Numbered from the stretch's first letter, positions 1 through 5,833 are shown. The stretch is 6,879 bases of DNA from Nitrospirota bacterium (GCA_024275775.1 JAJRYM010000180.1:1-6879), one strand, 5' to 3'. Numbers and translations are program-made. The notes: generated by a model not told the origin, from the letters alone.

Positions 1-6
1 AAAAAC

Positions 7-393
7 CTAGAAAGCGTTGGGGATAATTTCCATTGTGCGCGAGGAACCTTCGCCGTCGATTGTAACAACGTCAAACCGGCAGTCAGTATCGGTTAAGCCG
101 TTTTTCCGTATGAAAACCTGCGCGGCTTTTTTTATCTTTTTTATTTTCGCCGGCGTCACCCCTTCCAGCGCCGATCCGAATTTTTTATTTTTCCTCGCCT
201 TCACTTCGCAGAAAACCAGCGTATCGCCTTCTCTTGCGATGATGTCTATTTCCCCTCCTTTGCACCGAAAATTTTTTTGCAGTATGCGGTAGCCGTTCTT
301 TTTCAGAAACCGCGCGGCGGTCTCTTCGCTTTCCCGGCCGAACGCCAGCGCCGCCATACGGGCAAGCAGGGAAGACATTGCATATTTTTTCAT
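7..393 (-). CDS. yraN: YraN/UPF0102 family nuclease-fold protein
   Basis: This 128-residue protein belongs to the UPF0102 (YraN) family, a small PD-(D/E)XK nuclease-like family whose role is still poorly defined; DNA repair or recombination is the usual guess. The sequence shows the family pattern in order: an N-terminal helix with G-x-x-x-E-x-x-A around residues 19-27, FLKKNGYRIL (29-38), N41/R43, GEIDII (47-52), then LVFCEVKAR (59-67). The putative active-site residues are E48, D50, E63 and K65, followed by the RFDVV strand (106-110). Length is typical for the family. The ATG at 393 was chosen because no other ATG, GTG or TTG lies upstream in frame before rnhB; a second ATG at 378 is possible. 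The ribosome binding site is weak for either choice (only AGG, three bases before the first). The gene follows rnhB by 52 bases, a pairing common in bacteria. The stop is TAG at 7-9, so what lies downstream is outside the window. Confidence 0.93.
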   Translation of the reverse strand: MKKYAMSSLLARMAALAFGRESEETAARFLKKNGYRILQKNFRCKGGEIDIIAREGDTLVFCEVKARKNKKFGSALEGVTPAKIKKIKKAAQVFIRKNGLTDTDCRFDVVTIDGEGSSRTMEIIPNAF

Positions 394-405
394 CAGCCTG
401 TCGCA

Positions 406-424
406 GGCCGCCTTGTCAGCGGCC
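406..424 (-). other. GC-only stem-loop between rnhB and yraN
   Basis: Read on the minus strand, GGCCGC (424-419) is followed by seven bases and then its exact complement GCGGCC (411-406), with an added U-G pair closing a five-base loop (GACAA). It sits 21 bases after the rnhB stop and 12 bases before the yraN start. No run of T follows it, so it is not a standard intrinsic terminator. By inference it could protect or process the mRNA, or reduce ribosome access to the weakly marked yraN start. Confidence 0.5.
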
Positions 425-445
425 GATTCGTTGTTTCTACAGACA

Positions 446-1000
446 TTAAATTCCTTTGACCCCTCTAAAACTTTTACGATGTATGGGCGAAGGGCCGTGT
501 TCGATAATCGCTTTTTTGTGCGCGGCGGTCGGGTATCCCTTGTGGCCGGCGAACCCGTACTGCGGATAGAGTCTGTCGTATTCTTGCATCAGCCTGTCGC
601 GGGTAACCTTGGCGATAATCGATGCCGCGGAGATGGAATCTATCTTCCCGTCGCCCCCGATAACGGCTGTCTGTTGAAGCTTTAAATCGAGCGTAAATTT
701 CCCGTCTATCAGCAGTCCCGATGGCGGGGTGGGGATATTAAGCACGGCTTTCGCCATCGCAAGCAGGGAAGCTTTATGGATGTTTATGCGGTCTATCACG
801 TCATGCTCCACCAGTCCGACCCCTATTTCGGCGCCGCTTGCGTAAAGCCAGTCGAAAAGTTTTTCCCGTTTGCGCGCGCTGATTGTCTTGGAATCCGCCA
901 GCGGAAAAGGCGGGTTTTCGCCGTTAAGAATGACCGCCGCCGCGACTACCGGCCCGGCCAGAGGGCCACGCCCCGCTTCGTCAACTCCCGCTATCCGCAT
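446..1000 (-). CDS. rnhB: Ribonuclease HII
   Basis: RNase HII cuts the RNA strand of RNA-DNA hybrids and starts removal of single ribonucleotides left in DNA by polymerases; it acts in the cytoplasm with divalent metal. From the ATG at 1000 the protein has 184 residues, near the family norm. It opens with MRIAGVDEAGRG, giving metal ligands D7 and E8 and the GRG substrate loop (10-12). DSK follows at 36-38, IDGK supplies D99, GGDGK supplies D117, SAASIIAKVTRD spans 124-135, and HKGYPT holds Y156, which in known structures stacks at the RNA-DNA junction. All four family catalytic acids are therefore present. The start overlaps the end of plsC by 20 bases, suggesting translational coupling; GGAAG lies directly against the ATG, too close to be a good Shine-Dalgarno. 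A TTG at 1069 would add 23 residues that do not resemble the family. Confidence 0.96.
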   Translation of the reverse strand: MRIAGVDEAGRGPLAGPVVAAAVILNGENPPFPLADSKTISARKREKLFDWLYASGAEIGVGLVEHDVIDRINIHKASLLAMAKAVLNIPTPPSGLLIDGKFTLDLKLQQTAVIGGDGKIDSISAASIIAKVTRDRLMQEYDRLYPQYGFAGHKGYPTAAHKKAIIEHGPSPIHRKSFRGVKGI

Positions 1001-1721
1001 CTTCCATCGCCGCGTATTTTCGTTGAGAAGCTTCCACCTTTTTTTTTGCCCATGCCGGCGCGTCTTCAAGATGCCGATACTCTTCCTTCAGTTCAGCTAT
1101 TGCCTCCATCAACCTGTCCGTAATGGCGCGCGCCGCCTGCCGGCTGTTTTCCATGGCGTAGTATTCGTCCAGTTGGAGCGGCTTGCCGTAAACGACGTAC
1201 AGCTTTTGAAACAGGTTGGGGAGCCATGCCCCCGGAGGGAAACAGTAGTTGGTGTTGATTACAAGAGTCGGCACAACGGCGGGTCGGGCTTCAAGAATAA
1301 TTTTTCCTATTCCGACTTTTCCGCGCCCAAGTTTTCCGGTTTTCGAGCGGGTTCCTTCGGGATAGATTATTACGATATGTTCCTTTAGCCGCGCTATCAT
1401 TTTTTGTATGGCGGCGGTATCCTTTTTCCCCCGCTTGACCGGAAACACCCGCAACAGTGTAAGCAAAAGCGCCATAGGCGGAAATTCGAACAGCTCTATT
1501 TTGGCGGGAAGCCATACCTGTCTTGAGGAAAATCTGCTGATGGCGAAATACGGCACGAGAAAAACATCCCAGGCGGAAAGATGGTTAGGGGCCAGAAGCA
1601 CGCCGCCGGTTTTGGGAATATTCTCCGCGCCGATTGCGCGAGACCGGGTAACAATGCGGTAAAAAAAATCGATCCCGAAAAAAGTAAAAAACCTGAAAAC
1701 GTTAATAAGGAATACCCGCAA
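981..1721 (-). CDS. plsC: 1-acyl-sn-glycerol-3-phosphate acyltransferase (PlsC family)
   Basis: This membrane-associated enzyme transfers an acyl chain to the sn-2 position of lysophosphatidic acid, giving phosphatidic acid for phospholipid synthesis. From a TTG start at 1721 it has 246 residues. A hydrophobic N-terminal stretch (about 2-22) is a likely membrane anchor. The four family blocks follow: NHLSAWD at 46-52 (the NHx4D motif, H47 and D52), FPVKRG at 93-98, YPEGTRS at 120-126, and VVPTLVIN at 149-156. The tail (about 200-246) is charged and probably helical. The open frame continues upstream to 2051, but that stretch lies inside the HD-GYP gene and has no family similarity. TTG at 1721 was chosen because AAAGG lies eight bases before it and no ATG or GTG is available between the HD-GYP stop and the conserved core. 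It may act on other lysophospholipid acceptors, since PlsC-like paralogues are common. Confidence 0.93.
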   Translation of the reverse strand: MRVFLINVFRFFTFFGIDFFYRIVTRSRAIGAENIPKTGGVLLAPNHLSAWDVFLVPYFAISRFSSRQVWLPAKIELFEFPPMALLLTLLRVFPVKRGKKDTAAIQKMIARLKEHIVIIYPEGTRSKTGKLGRGKVGIGKIILEARPAVVPTLVINTNYCFPPGAWLPNLFQKLYVVYGKPLQLDEYYAMENSRQAARAITDRLMEAIAELKEEYRHLEDAPAWAKKKVEASQRKYAAMEDADSGS

Positions 1722-1762
1722 ATGCCCGACCTTTACTGTTTCTGAATTTTCCCGAATTATAT

Positions 1763-3406
1763 TCAGTCGCCTGCGCCCGGTTCCTTCTCCAGCGCCGTGG
1801 GCGGATGTATTTCCCTGTAGCGTTGAGGAATGCCGGATTGCACGAAAAGTTCGAAAATATCCTTGTCCAGCTTGTTCCTGTCCACCTCGCCCTGAAGTAT
1901 AGAGAGCGCCTTTTCCAGCGGCATCGGCTTTTTGTAAGGCCGGTCGGTTGCGGTTAGCGCTTCGAAGAAATCCGCCACCGCAAGTATGCGCGCCCCGGTG
2001 GAAAGTTTTTCGTCTTTCAGCCCTTTGGGATAGCCGGTGCCGTCTACGCATTCATGATGGCCGCCCGCCCAGTCGGTTACGCGGGAAAGATGTTTCGGGA
2101 ACGGTATCTGCTCGAGCATCTTTATCGTTACGACTATATGATCCTGCATGAGCTGTCTTTCGGAACCAAGCAGAGTTCCCTTCCTGATGCAGAGGTTCTC
2201 CACCTCGTTTTCGGAAAGGTAGCGGCGCTCTTCGCCGTTTGCTTTATACGTACGCGCGCCGATTTCTTTTATTCGCTCCAGCTTATCGTCGCTCATGAAT
2301 TCGCCGCCGGTATTGGATTTGATAACGAAATCGAGATCATCCTGAAGTTTTTGAAGTTTGTCGGCCAGAACCGCTTCTCCGTTTTCGATTTTTTCCTGCG
2401 GAGCGCCGTTAACCACAAGTTCGATTTTCCTCTCAAGCCACTCCTTTTCCATTGCTGTCCGTATGTGGGCGAACCGTTCTTCAACCATCGCCACCCTGTC
2501 GAAAATCGTCTGAAGCTTGGTAGATTTATCCATAATATGAACGGCCGAGGTTACCTTGCCGATATCGTGCATCCACCCCGCTACAGACATTTCCTTCATC
2601 GCGTCCTCATCGAAATGCAGGTCGCCCAACGGGCCTGCCTCAGTGCCGTTTATCGCCTCGCATATCATCAGCCCCAGCTCGGCCACTCTCCGGATATGCC
2701 CGCCGGTATATTCCGACCGTTCGTCGATAGCCGTGGCCATTACCCGAATAAAAGAATCGAACAGAACCTGCATATCCTTGATGAGCTGGGCGTTGGTAAG
2801 GGCTACCGCCGCCTGAGATGCCAGCGACTGTGTTAACGCAACATAATCGGAAGAAAAGGGAATTGCTTCGCCTGTTTTGGCGTCCTGCGCGTTCAAGAGC
2901 TGAAGAACGCCTATTATTTCGTCGTTCTGATTCCGCATCGGCACGACGAGCATCGATTTGGATTTGTAGCCGGTGGTTTCGTCGTACTTTCGCGGGCCGG
3001 TAAAATCGAATTCTTCGGCCTTATAGACATCCGGAATGTTTACCGTCTCTCCGCTTATGGCAACGTATGCCGAAACGTTTTCCTTGGAAAGCTCAACCGG
3101 CGGTAGCGTTATCGGTTTTCCCGACGTGCCGCCCATCCGCGTGTTAAGGGTGCTGTTGGCCAGAATTTTGAAGTGAAGCTTGCTGTCTTCCATGATGTAA
3201 AGAGTGCCCGCGTCGGCGTTGGTGCATCTCATCGTTTCCTCGACGATCATTTCCAGAAGCCTGTCGAGATTCTTTTCGGAAGAGAGGGCTATGCCTATAT
3301 CGAAAAGACGCTGGAGCTGTGCCTGAAGATGATCCGAACCGGCAGGAACTTCCGCCGAGGCTTCCGCTCCCGGGTTGTCCGTTTTCTGGTTATTCGCGTC
3401 GCTCAT
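1763..3406 (-). CDS. GAF domain plus HD-GYP phosphodiesterase with inserted helical segment
   Basis: This 547-residue protein is probably a soluble cyclic-di-GMP phosphodiesterase gated by a GAF sensor. Residues 1-25 look disordered. A GAF domain spans about 31-205, ending in the typical GVLQLLNAQD (166-175) and LASQAAVALTNAQL (195-208). The HD-GYP domain starts near 213. All the usual metal ligands can be placed: H237 (GGHIRRV), H280 and D281 (HDIGK), H423, H450 and H451, and D479. The GYP signature is intact as HHECVDGTGYP (450-460), so catalysis is expected. The oddity is a charged, probably helical insert at roughly 295-408, which separates HDIGK from the RKGTLLGSERQ segment; HD to H423 is 142 residues, against about 28-30 in ordinary HD-GYP proteins. 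I recall a proteobacterial subfamily with this arrangement. The ATG at 3406 has AGGAGAG nine bases upstream. No transmembrane helix is seen. The ligand of the GAF domain cannot be read from the sequence. Confidence 0.93.
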   Translation of the reverse strand: MSDANNQKTDNPGAEASAEVPAGSDHLQAQLQRLFDIGIALSSEKNLDRLLEMIVEETMRCTNADAGTLYIMEDSKLHFKILANSTLNTRMGGTSGKPITLPPVELSKENVSAYVAISGETVNIPDVYKAEEFDFTGPRKYDETTGYKSKSMLVVPMRNQNDEIIGVLQLLNAQDAKTGEAIPFSSDYVALTQSLASQAAVALTNAQLIKDMQVLFDSFIRVMATAIDERSEYTGGHIRRVAELGLMICEAINGTEAGPLGDLHFDEDAMKEMSVAGWMHDIGKVTSAVHIMDKSTKLQTIFDRVAMVEERFAHIRTAMEKEWLERKIELVVNGAPQEKIENGEAVLADKLQKLQDDLDFVIKSNTGGEFMSDDKLERIKEIGARTYKANGEERRYLSENEVENLCIRKGTLLGSERQLMQDHIVVTIKMLEQIPFPKHLSRVTDWAGGHHECVDGTGYPKGLKDEKLSTGARILAVADFFEALTATDRPYKKPMPLEKALSILQGEVDRNKLDKDIFELFVQSGIPQRYREIHPPTALEKEPGAGD

Positions 3407-3415
3407 TTTATGTAT

Positions 3416-3422
3416 CTCTCCT
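3416..3422 (-). promoter_or_regulatory. Ribosome binding site of the GAF/HD-GYP gene
   Basis: AGGAGAG on the minus strand lies nine bases before the ATG at 3406. It is the clearest ribosome binding site in the downstream half of the cluster and fixes that start. It implies independent, fairly strong translation rather than coupling to pgk. Confidence 0.75.
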
Positions 3423-3433
3423 AAAGATGATTC

Positions 3434-3462
3434 ATTTTTGCATAAATGGGGAACTCAGGCAA
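3434..3462 (-). promoter_or_regulatory. Weak candidate promoter for the GAF/HD-GYP gene
   Basis: On the minus strand TTGCCT (3462-3457) and AAAAAT (3439-3434) are 17 bases apart. Each matches the sigma-70 consensus at four of six positions. A start about seven bases further on would leave a leader of about 20 bases containing the ribosome binding site. The match is weak and could be chance in an AT-rich gap, so the gene may depend on read-through from gap-pgk. Confidence 0.25.
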
Positions 3463-3490
3463 ACCTGTTATTTAAAACGGAACAGGCTCG
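3460..3490 (-). other. Stem-loop directly after the pgk stop codon
   Basis: Immediately after the pgk TGA (3493-3491), the minus-strand RNA can form a 10-base-pair stem: CGAGCCUGUU (3490-3481) with AACAGGUUUG (3469-3460), including two G-U pairs, around an 11-base loop. The two wobble pairs would be A-C mismatches on the opposite strand, so the hairpin is specific to the pgk transcript. No U-tract follows, so it is not a standard terminator. It may mark a partial stop, an mRNA 3' end or a processing site that lowers expression of downstream genes. Confidence 0.4.
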
Positions 3491-4696
3491 TCAGTTTGCG
3501 TCTGAAGGGGCCTCGGACAGCGCGGCGAGAGCAGGCAGGGTTTTGCCTTCCAGCAGTTCCAGAAACGCTCCGCCGCCGGTAGATATGAACGATATTTTGT
3601 CCTGAGCGCCCGCTTTGTGAACCGCCACGTCGGTATCCCCTCCGCCGACTATTGTAAGTGCGTACGCTTCCGATACGGCGGCAACCATCGCCATGGTACC
3701 TCTGGAGAAGGGGTCCATCTCGAATACTCCCATCGGCCCGTTCCAGATAATCGTTTTGGCGTCCTGGAGCGCTTCGGTAAAGAGCGTAACGCTGGCGGGG
3801 CCTATATCCGGCGCAACCCAGTTTGCCGGTATTTCCTGCGCCGTTACCACTTTCGTCTGCGCGCGCGGGTCGAGCCGTTCGGCAACGAGAAAATCGACGG
3901 GGAGGTAAAACTTCACCCCCAGGTCGCGCGCTTTATCCATTATTTCCCTAGCCTCATGGATCATATGTTCTTCAAGAATGTTATTGCCGATCTCCCGGCC
4001 CCGCGCCTTTAAAAAGGTAAACGCCAGCCCGCCGCCGACGATAAGCTTATCCACCCTGTCCATCATGTTCAGAAGAACTCCTATCTTGGTGGAAACCTTG
4101 GCGCCGCCTACTATGGAAACGACAGGCCGTATCGGGTCGGCCACGGAACGCTGAAAATATTCGATTTCCTTTTTCATAAGATATCCGCAGGCTGAGTCTT
4201 TTACGAATTGCGTTATGCCGACGGTCGATGCGTGCGCGCGGTGGGCGGTGCCGAAAGCGTCGTTTACGTACACTTCCGTAAGCGAAGCGAGTTTTTTTGC
4301 GAACTCAAGGTCGTTTGCAGTCTCTTCCTTGTGGAACCGCAGGTTTTCAAGAAGCAGAATCTCTCCATCGCGGAGTTCGGCGACGGCCTTTTCCACCTCT
4401 TCACCGATGCAGTCGTCAACGAACTTCACCTCCTGTTTTAAAAGCCGGGAAAGCCGCGTCCTCACCGGCTGGAGGCTCATCTCCGGGCGCCTTTCCCCTT
4501 TCGGTCTGCCGAGGTGGGAAGCGAGAATGATTTTCGCCCCCCTGTCTATCAGGTCGTTGATTGTCGGAAGCGCGCCGCGTATCCGGCTGTCGTCGGTTAT
4601 CTTCTGAAACTCGTCTAGCGGGACGTTGAAATCGGCCCGGACGAAACAGCGTTTGCCGGCTACGTCCAGGCTTTCGATGCAAAGCCTGCGTTGCAT
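3491..4696 (-). CDS. pgk: Phosphoglycerate kinase
   Basis: This cytoplasmic kinase interconverts 1,3-bisphosphoglycerate plus ADP and 3-phosphoglycerate plus ATP, taking the product of the GAPDH encoded just before it. Its 401 residues are normal length. The N-terminal lobe has FVRADFNVPLD (18-28), with R20, D22 and N24 for phosphoglycerate binding, ASHLGRPKG (59-67), and LLLENLRFHKEE (114-125). The C-terminal nucleotide lobe has VSIVGGAKVSTK (193-204), WNGPMGVFE (318-326), VGGGDTD (350-356) and STGGGAFLELLEGK (372-385). These cover the whole fold, so the enzyme should be active. The ATG at 4696 directly follows the gap TAA with no base between, and AAAGGG inside the end of gap is its ribosome binding site, six bases upstream. 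Gap and pgk must therefore be co-transcribed and are likely translationally coupled. A stem-loop begins right after its stop. No tpiA follows, although one is often found downstream in such operons. Confidence 0.98.
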   Translation of the reverse strand: MQRRLCIESLDVAGKRCFVRADFNVPLDEFQKITDDSRIRGALPTINDLIDRGAKIILASHLGRPKGERRPEMSLQPVRTRLSRLLKQEVKFVDDCIGEEVEKAVAELRDGEILLLENLRFHKEETANDLEFAKKLASLTEVYVNDAFGTAHRAHASTVGITQFVKDSACGYLMKKEIEYFQRSVADPIRPVVSIVGGAKVSTKIGVLLNMMDRVDKLIVGGGLAFTFLKARGREIGNNILEEHMIHEAREIMDKARDLGVKFYLPVDFLVAERLDPRAQTKVVTAQEIPANWVAPDIGPASVTLFTEALQDAKTIIWNGPMGVFEMDPFSRGTMAMVAAVSEAYALTIVGGGDTDVAVHKAGAQDKISFISTGGGAFLELLEGKTLPALAALSEAPSDAN

Positions 4697-5704
4697 TTAC
4701 AACCCTTTTTCAGTTACGAATTTCACAAGGTCTACAACTCTGTTTGAATAGCCCCATTCGTTGTCGTACCAGGAAAGAACTTTCACGAGTTTTTTGCCCA
4801 CTACTTTCGTCGAGAGCGCGTCCACAATAGAGGAAGCGGGGTTGCCCGCGAAATCTTTCGAAACCAGCGGTTTGGAGCAGACTTCCAGTATTCCTTTAAG
4901 CTCGCCGTCGGCCGCTTTCTGCATAGCGGCGTTAATCGCTTCGGCGTCCGTCTCCTTTTCCGTTTCGCAAACTACGTCGATTATAGAAACATTCGGCGTG
5001 GGAACCCTGATTGCCAGCCCGTCAAGTTTTCCTTGCACCTCAGGCAGAACGAGCCCTACGGCTTTCGCCGCCCCGGTGGTGGTAGGTATCATCGAAAGAG
5101 CCGCCGCTCTCGCACGCCTCAAATCCTTGTGCGGGAAATCAAGGGTAACCTGATCGTTGGTGTATGAATGGGTAGTCGTCATCTGGCCTGTCACGAACCC
5201 GAAACTTTCAATCAGAACCTTTATCACCGGCGCGAGACAGTTGGTGGTGCAGGACGCGTTGGAAATGATGTTGTGTTTCGCCGGGTCGTATTTATTCCCG
5301 TTTACGCCGAGCACTATCGTTATATCCTCGTTTTTCGCCGGCGCAGAGATGATTACCTTTTTCGCCCCAGCCTCGATATGCTTTTTGGCGTCGGCGGCGT
5401 TGGTGAACCTGCCGGTAGATTCGATTACGATGTCTACGCCGAGCTCCTTCCACGGAAGGGCGGCGGGATCTCTTTCGCTCAAAACCTTCACTGAACGGCC
5501 GGCGACGTTGATTGTATCTCCATCCACCGTAACCTCGTCCGGCAGGTTGCCGAGAACCGAATCGTACTGCAAAAGATGCCCCAGCGTTTCAGGGCTTGTT
5601 AAATCGTTTACCGCCACGAAATCCAGATCCTTGTCGTGAAGCGCGGCCCGAAGAATGTTGCGGCCTATTCGCCCGAATCCGTTGATGCCGACCTTTATTG
5701 CCAT
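4697..5704 (-). CDS. gap: Glyceraldehyde-3-phosphate dehydrogenase, NAD-dependent type I
   Basis: This cytoplasmic enzyme oxidises and phosphorylates glyceraldehyde-3-phosphate to 1,3-bisphosphoglycerate, reversibly, and feeds Pgk next door. It has 335 residues, the family norm. The Rossmann start is GINGFGRIGRN (6-16), and D34 in the VNDL segment (32-35) points to NAD rather than NADP. Catalytic C152 lies in SNASCTTNCLAP (148-159) and its partner H179 in THSYTNDQ (178-185). The S-loop carries PHKDLRRARAAA (191-202), and SWYDNEWGYSNRV (311-323) closes the catalytic domain. The ATG at 5704 is preceded by AAGGGGGA seven bases upstream. It is the first gene of the cluster and has two candidate promoters in the divergent region upstream. 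Constitutive high expression with some control from flanking repeats is plausible but inferred. Confidence 0.98.
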   Translation of the reverse strand: MAIKVGINGFGRIGRNILRAALHDKDLDFVAVNDLTSPETLGHLLQYDSVLGNLPDEVTVDGDTINVAGRSVKVLSERDPAALPWKELGVDIVIESTGRFTNAADAKKHIEAGAKKVIISAPAKNEDITIVLGVNGNKYDPAKHNIISNASCTTNCLAPVIKVLIESFGFVTGQMTTTHSYTNDQVTLDFPHKDLRRARAAALSMIPTTTGAAKAVGLVLPEVQGKLDGLAIRVPTPNVSIIDVVCETEKETDAEAINAAMQKAADGELKGILEVCSKPLVSKDFAGNPASSIVDALSTKVVGKKLVKVLSWYDNEWGYSNRVVDLVKFVTEKGL

Positions 5705-5710
5705 TGGGAC

Positions 5711-5718
5711 TCCCCCTT
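5711..5718 (-). promoter_or_regulatory. Ribosome binding site of gap
   Basis: AAGGGGGA on the minus strand, with seven bases between its last base-pairing G region and the ATG at 5704, is a strong Shine-Dalgarno match. It supports the chosen start and fits a highly translated glycolytic gene. Confidence 0.75.
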
Positions 5719-5736
5719 ATATTAAGATTTCTGTCT

Positions 5737-5742
5737 ATTATA
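5737..5742 (-). promoter_or_regulatory. Candidate gap promoter P2, perfect -10 box
   Basis: TATAAT (5742-5737) matches the sigma-70 -10 consensus at every base and would start transcription near 5730, giving a leader of about 25 bases with the ribosome binding site. The -35 region is poor: CTGCAA (5764-5759), 16 bases upstream, matches at three positions. A 13-base dyad sits directly upstream of the box, so this promoter may need or respond to a bound regulator. Confidence 0.45.
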
Positions 5743-5743
5743 A

Positions 5744-5756
5744 CCGGTATCACCGG
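5744..5756. promoter_or_regulatory. Small dyad next to gap P2, possible operator
   Basis: The 13 bases CCGGTATCACCGG (plus strand) form an inverted repeat, CCGGT and ACCGG around three bases. The dyad occupies the spacer between the weak -35 and the perfect -10 of candidate promoter P2. Its position fits an operator, but arms of five bases can occur by chance and I cannot assign a regulator. Confidence 0.3.
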
Positions 5757-5768
5757 AGTTGCAGTCCT

Positions 5769-5798
5769 TTTATAATCCCGCTTGTAGGATATAGTCAA
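5769..5798 (-). promoter_or_regulatory. Candidate gap promoter P1 (sigma-70 type)
   Basis: On the minus strand TTGACT (5798-5793) and TATAAA (5774-5769) are separated by 18 bases; each matches consensus at five of six positions. This is the best -35/-10 pair in the window and points toward gap. Transcription would start near 5762 and give a leader of about 58 bases. The -35 box is part of one of two tandem 8-base repeats. Confidence 0.55.
5771..5776 (+). promoter_or_regulatory. Candidate comEC -10 box overlapping gap P1
   Basis: TATAAT reads perfectly on the plus strand toward comEC and overlaps the minus-strand TATAAA of gap P1 by four bases. No good -35 box is found 16-18 bases upstream, so strength is doubtful. 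A start near 5783 would leave a leader of about 50 bases. Weak constitutive transcription is what one would expect for a ComEC gene. Confidence 0.3.
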
Positions 5799-5810
5799 CA
5801 GTAGTTAACA
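5793..5810. repeat. Tandem 8-base repeats, one helical turn apart
   Basis: AGTCAACA (5793-5800) and AGTTAACA (5803-5810) differ at one base and repeat with a 10-base period, placing them on the same DNA face. The first contains the -35 box of gap P1; both lie in the likely comEC leader. The layout resembles a two-site regulator binding region, but no family is recognisable. Confidence 0.35.
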
Positions 5811-5820
5811 AGTTTCGCGG

Positions 5821-5828
5821 GGAGAAGG
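5821..5828 (+). promoter_or_regulatory. Ribosome binding site of comEC
   Basis: GGAGAAGG ends five bases before the TTG at 5834. It is what identifies this TTG as the start, since the same frame has a stop at 5792-5794 and no ATG or GTG between. Confidence 0.7.
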
Positions 5829-5833
5829 TTGGG

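Noticed and set aside
391..600. A 14-base direct repeat, CATCAGCCTGTCGC, at 391-404 and 587-600
   Set aside because: The second copy encodes DRLM in RNase HII and a similar string in PlsC encodes the same residues (near 1107). It is short, coding in at least one copy and has no repeat partner structure, so chance is likely.
413..685. Short plus-strand open frames opposite rnhB, pgk and gap
   Set aside because: They are antisense to well-supported enzymes, have low-complexity or composition-driven sequences, and lack ribosome binding sites.
1001..1069. A TTG start for RNase HII at 1069
   Set aside because: The added 23 residues are basic and unlike the family, and the conserved fold starts at the ATG at 1000. 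GGAAG lies about 12 bases from the TTG, which is too far.
1742..1766. Inverted repeat CTGAAT/ATTCAG spanning the HD-GYP stop
   Set aside because: The stem is six mostly A-T pairs with a 13-base loop, cannot be extended, and has no U-tract; it is too weak to call a terminator.
1722..2051. An N-terminal extension of PlsC starting at 2051
   Set aside because: It lies within the HD-GYP coding region in another frame, is R/G/S-rich and unlike PlsC. TTG at 1721 with AAAGG upstream gives a family-length protein.
2054..2836. A 260-codon open frame on the plus strand opposite the HD-GYP gene
   Set aside because: It is wholly antisense to a gene with intact GAF and HD-GYP motifs, its translation shows no recognisable domain, and it has no convincing start signal.
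3491..3582. Phe in place of Ser in the PGK motif STGGGA(S/F)LE
   Set aside because: E. coli and many other bacterial PGKs carry Phe here, so this is a normal variant.
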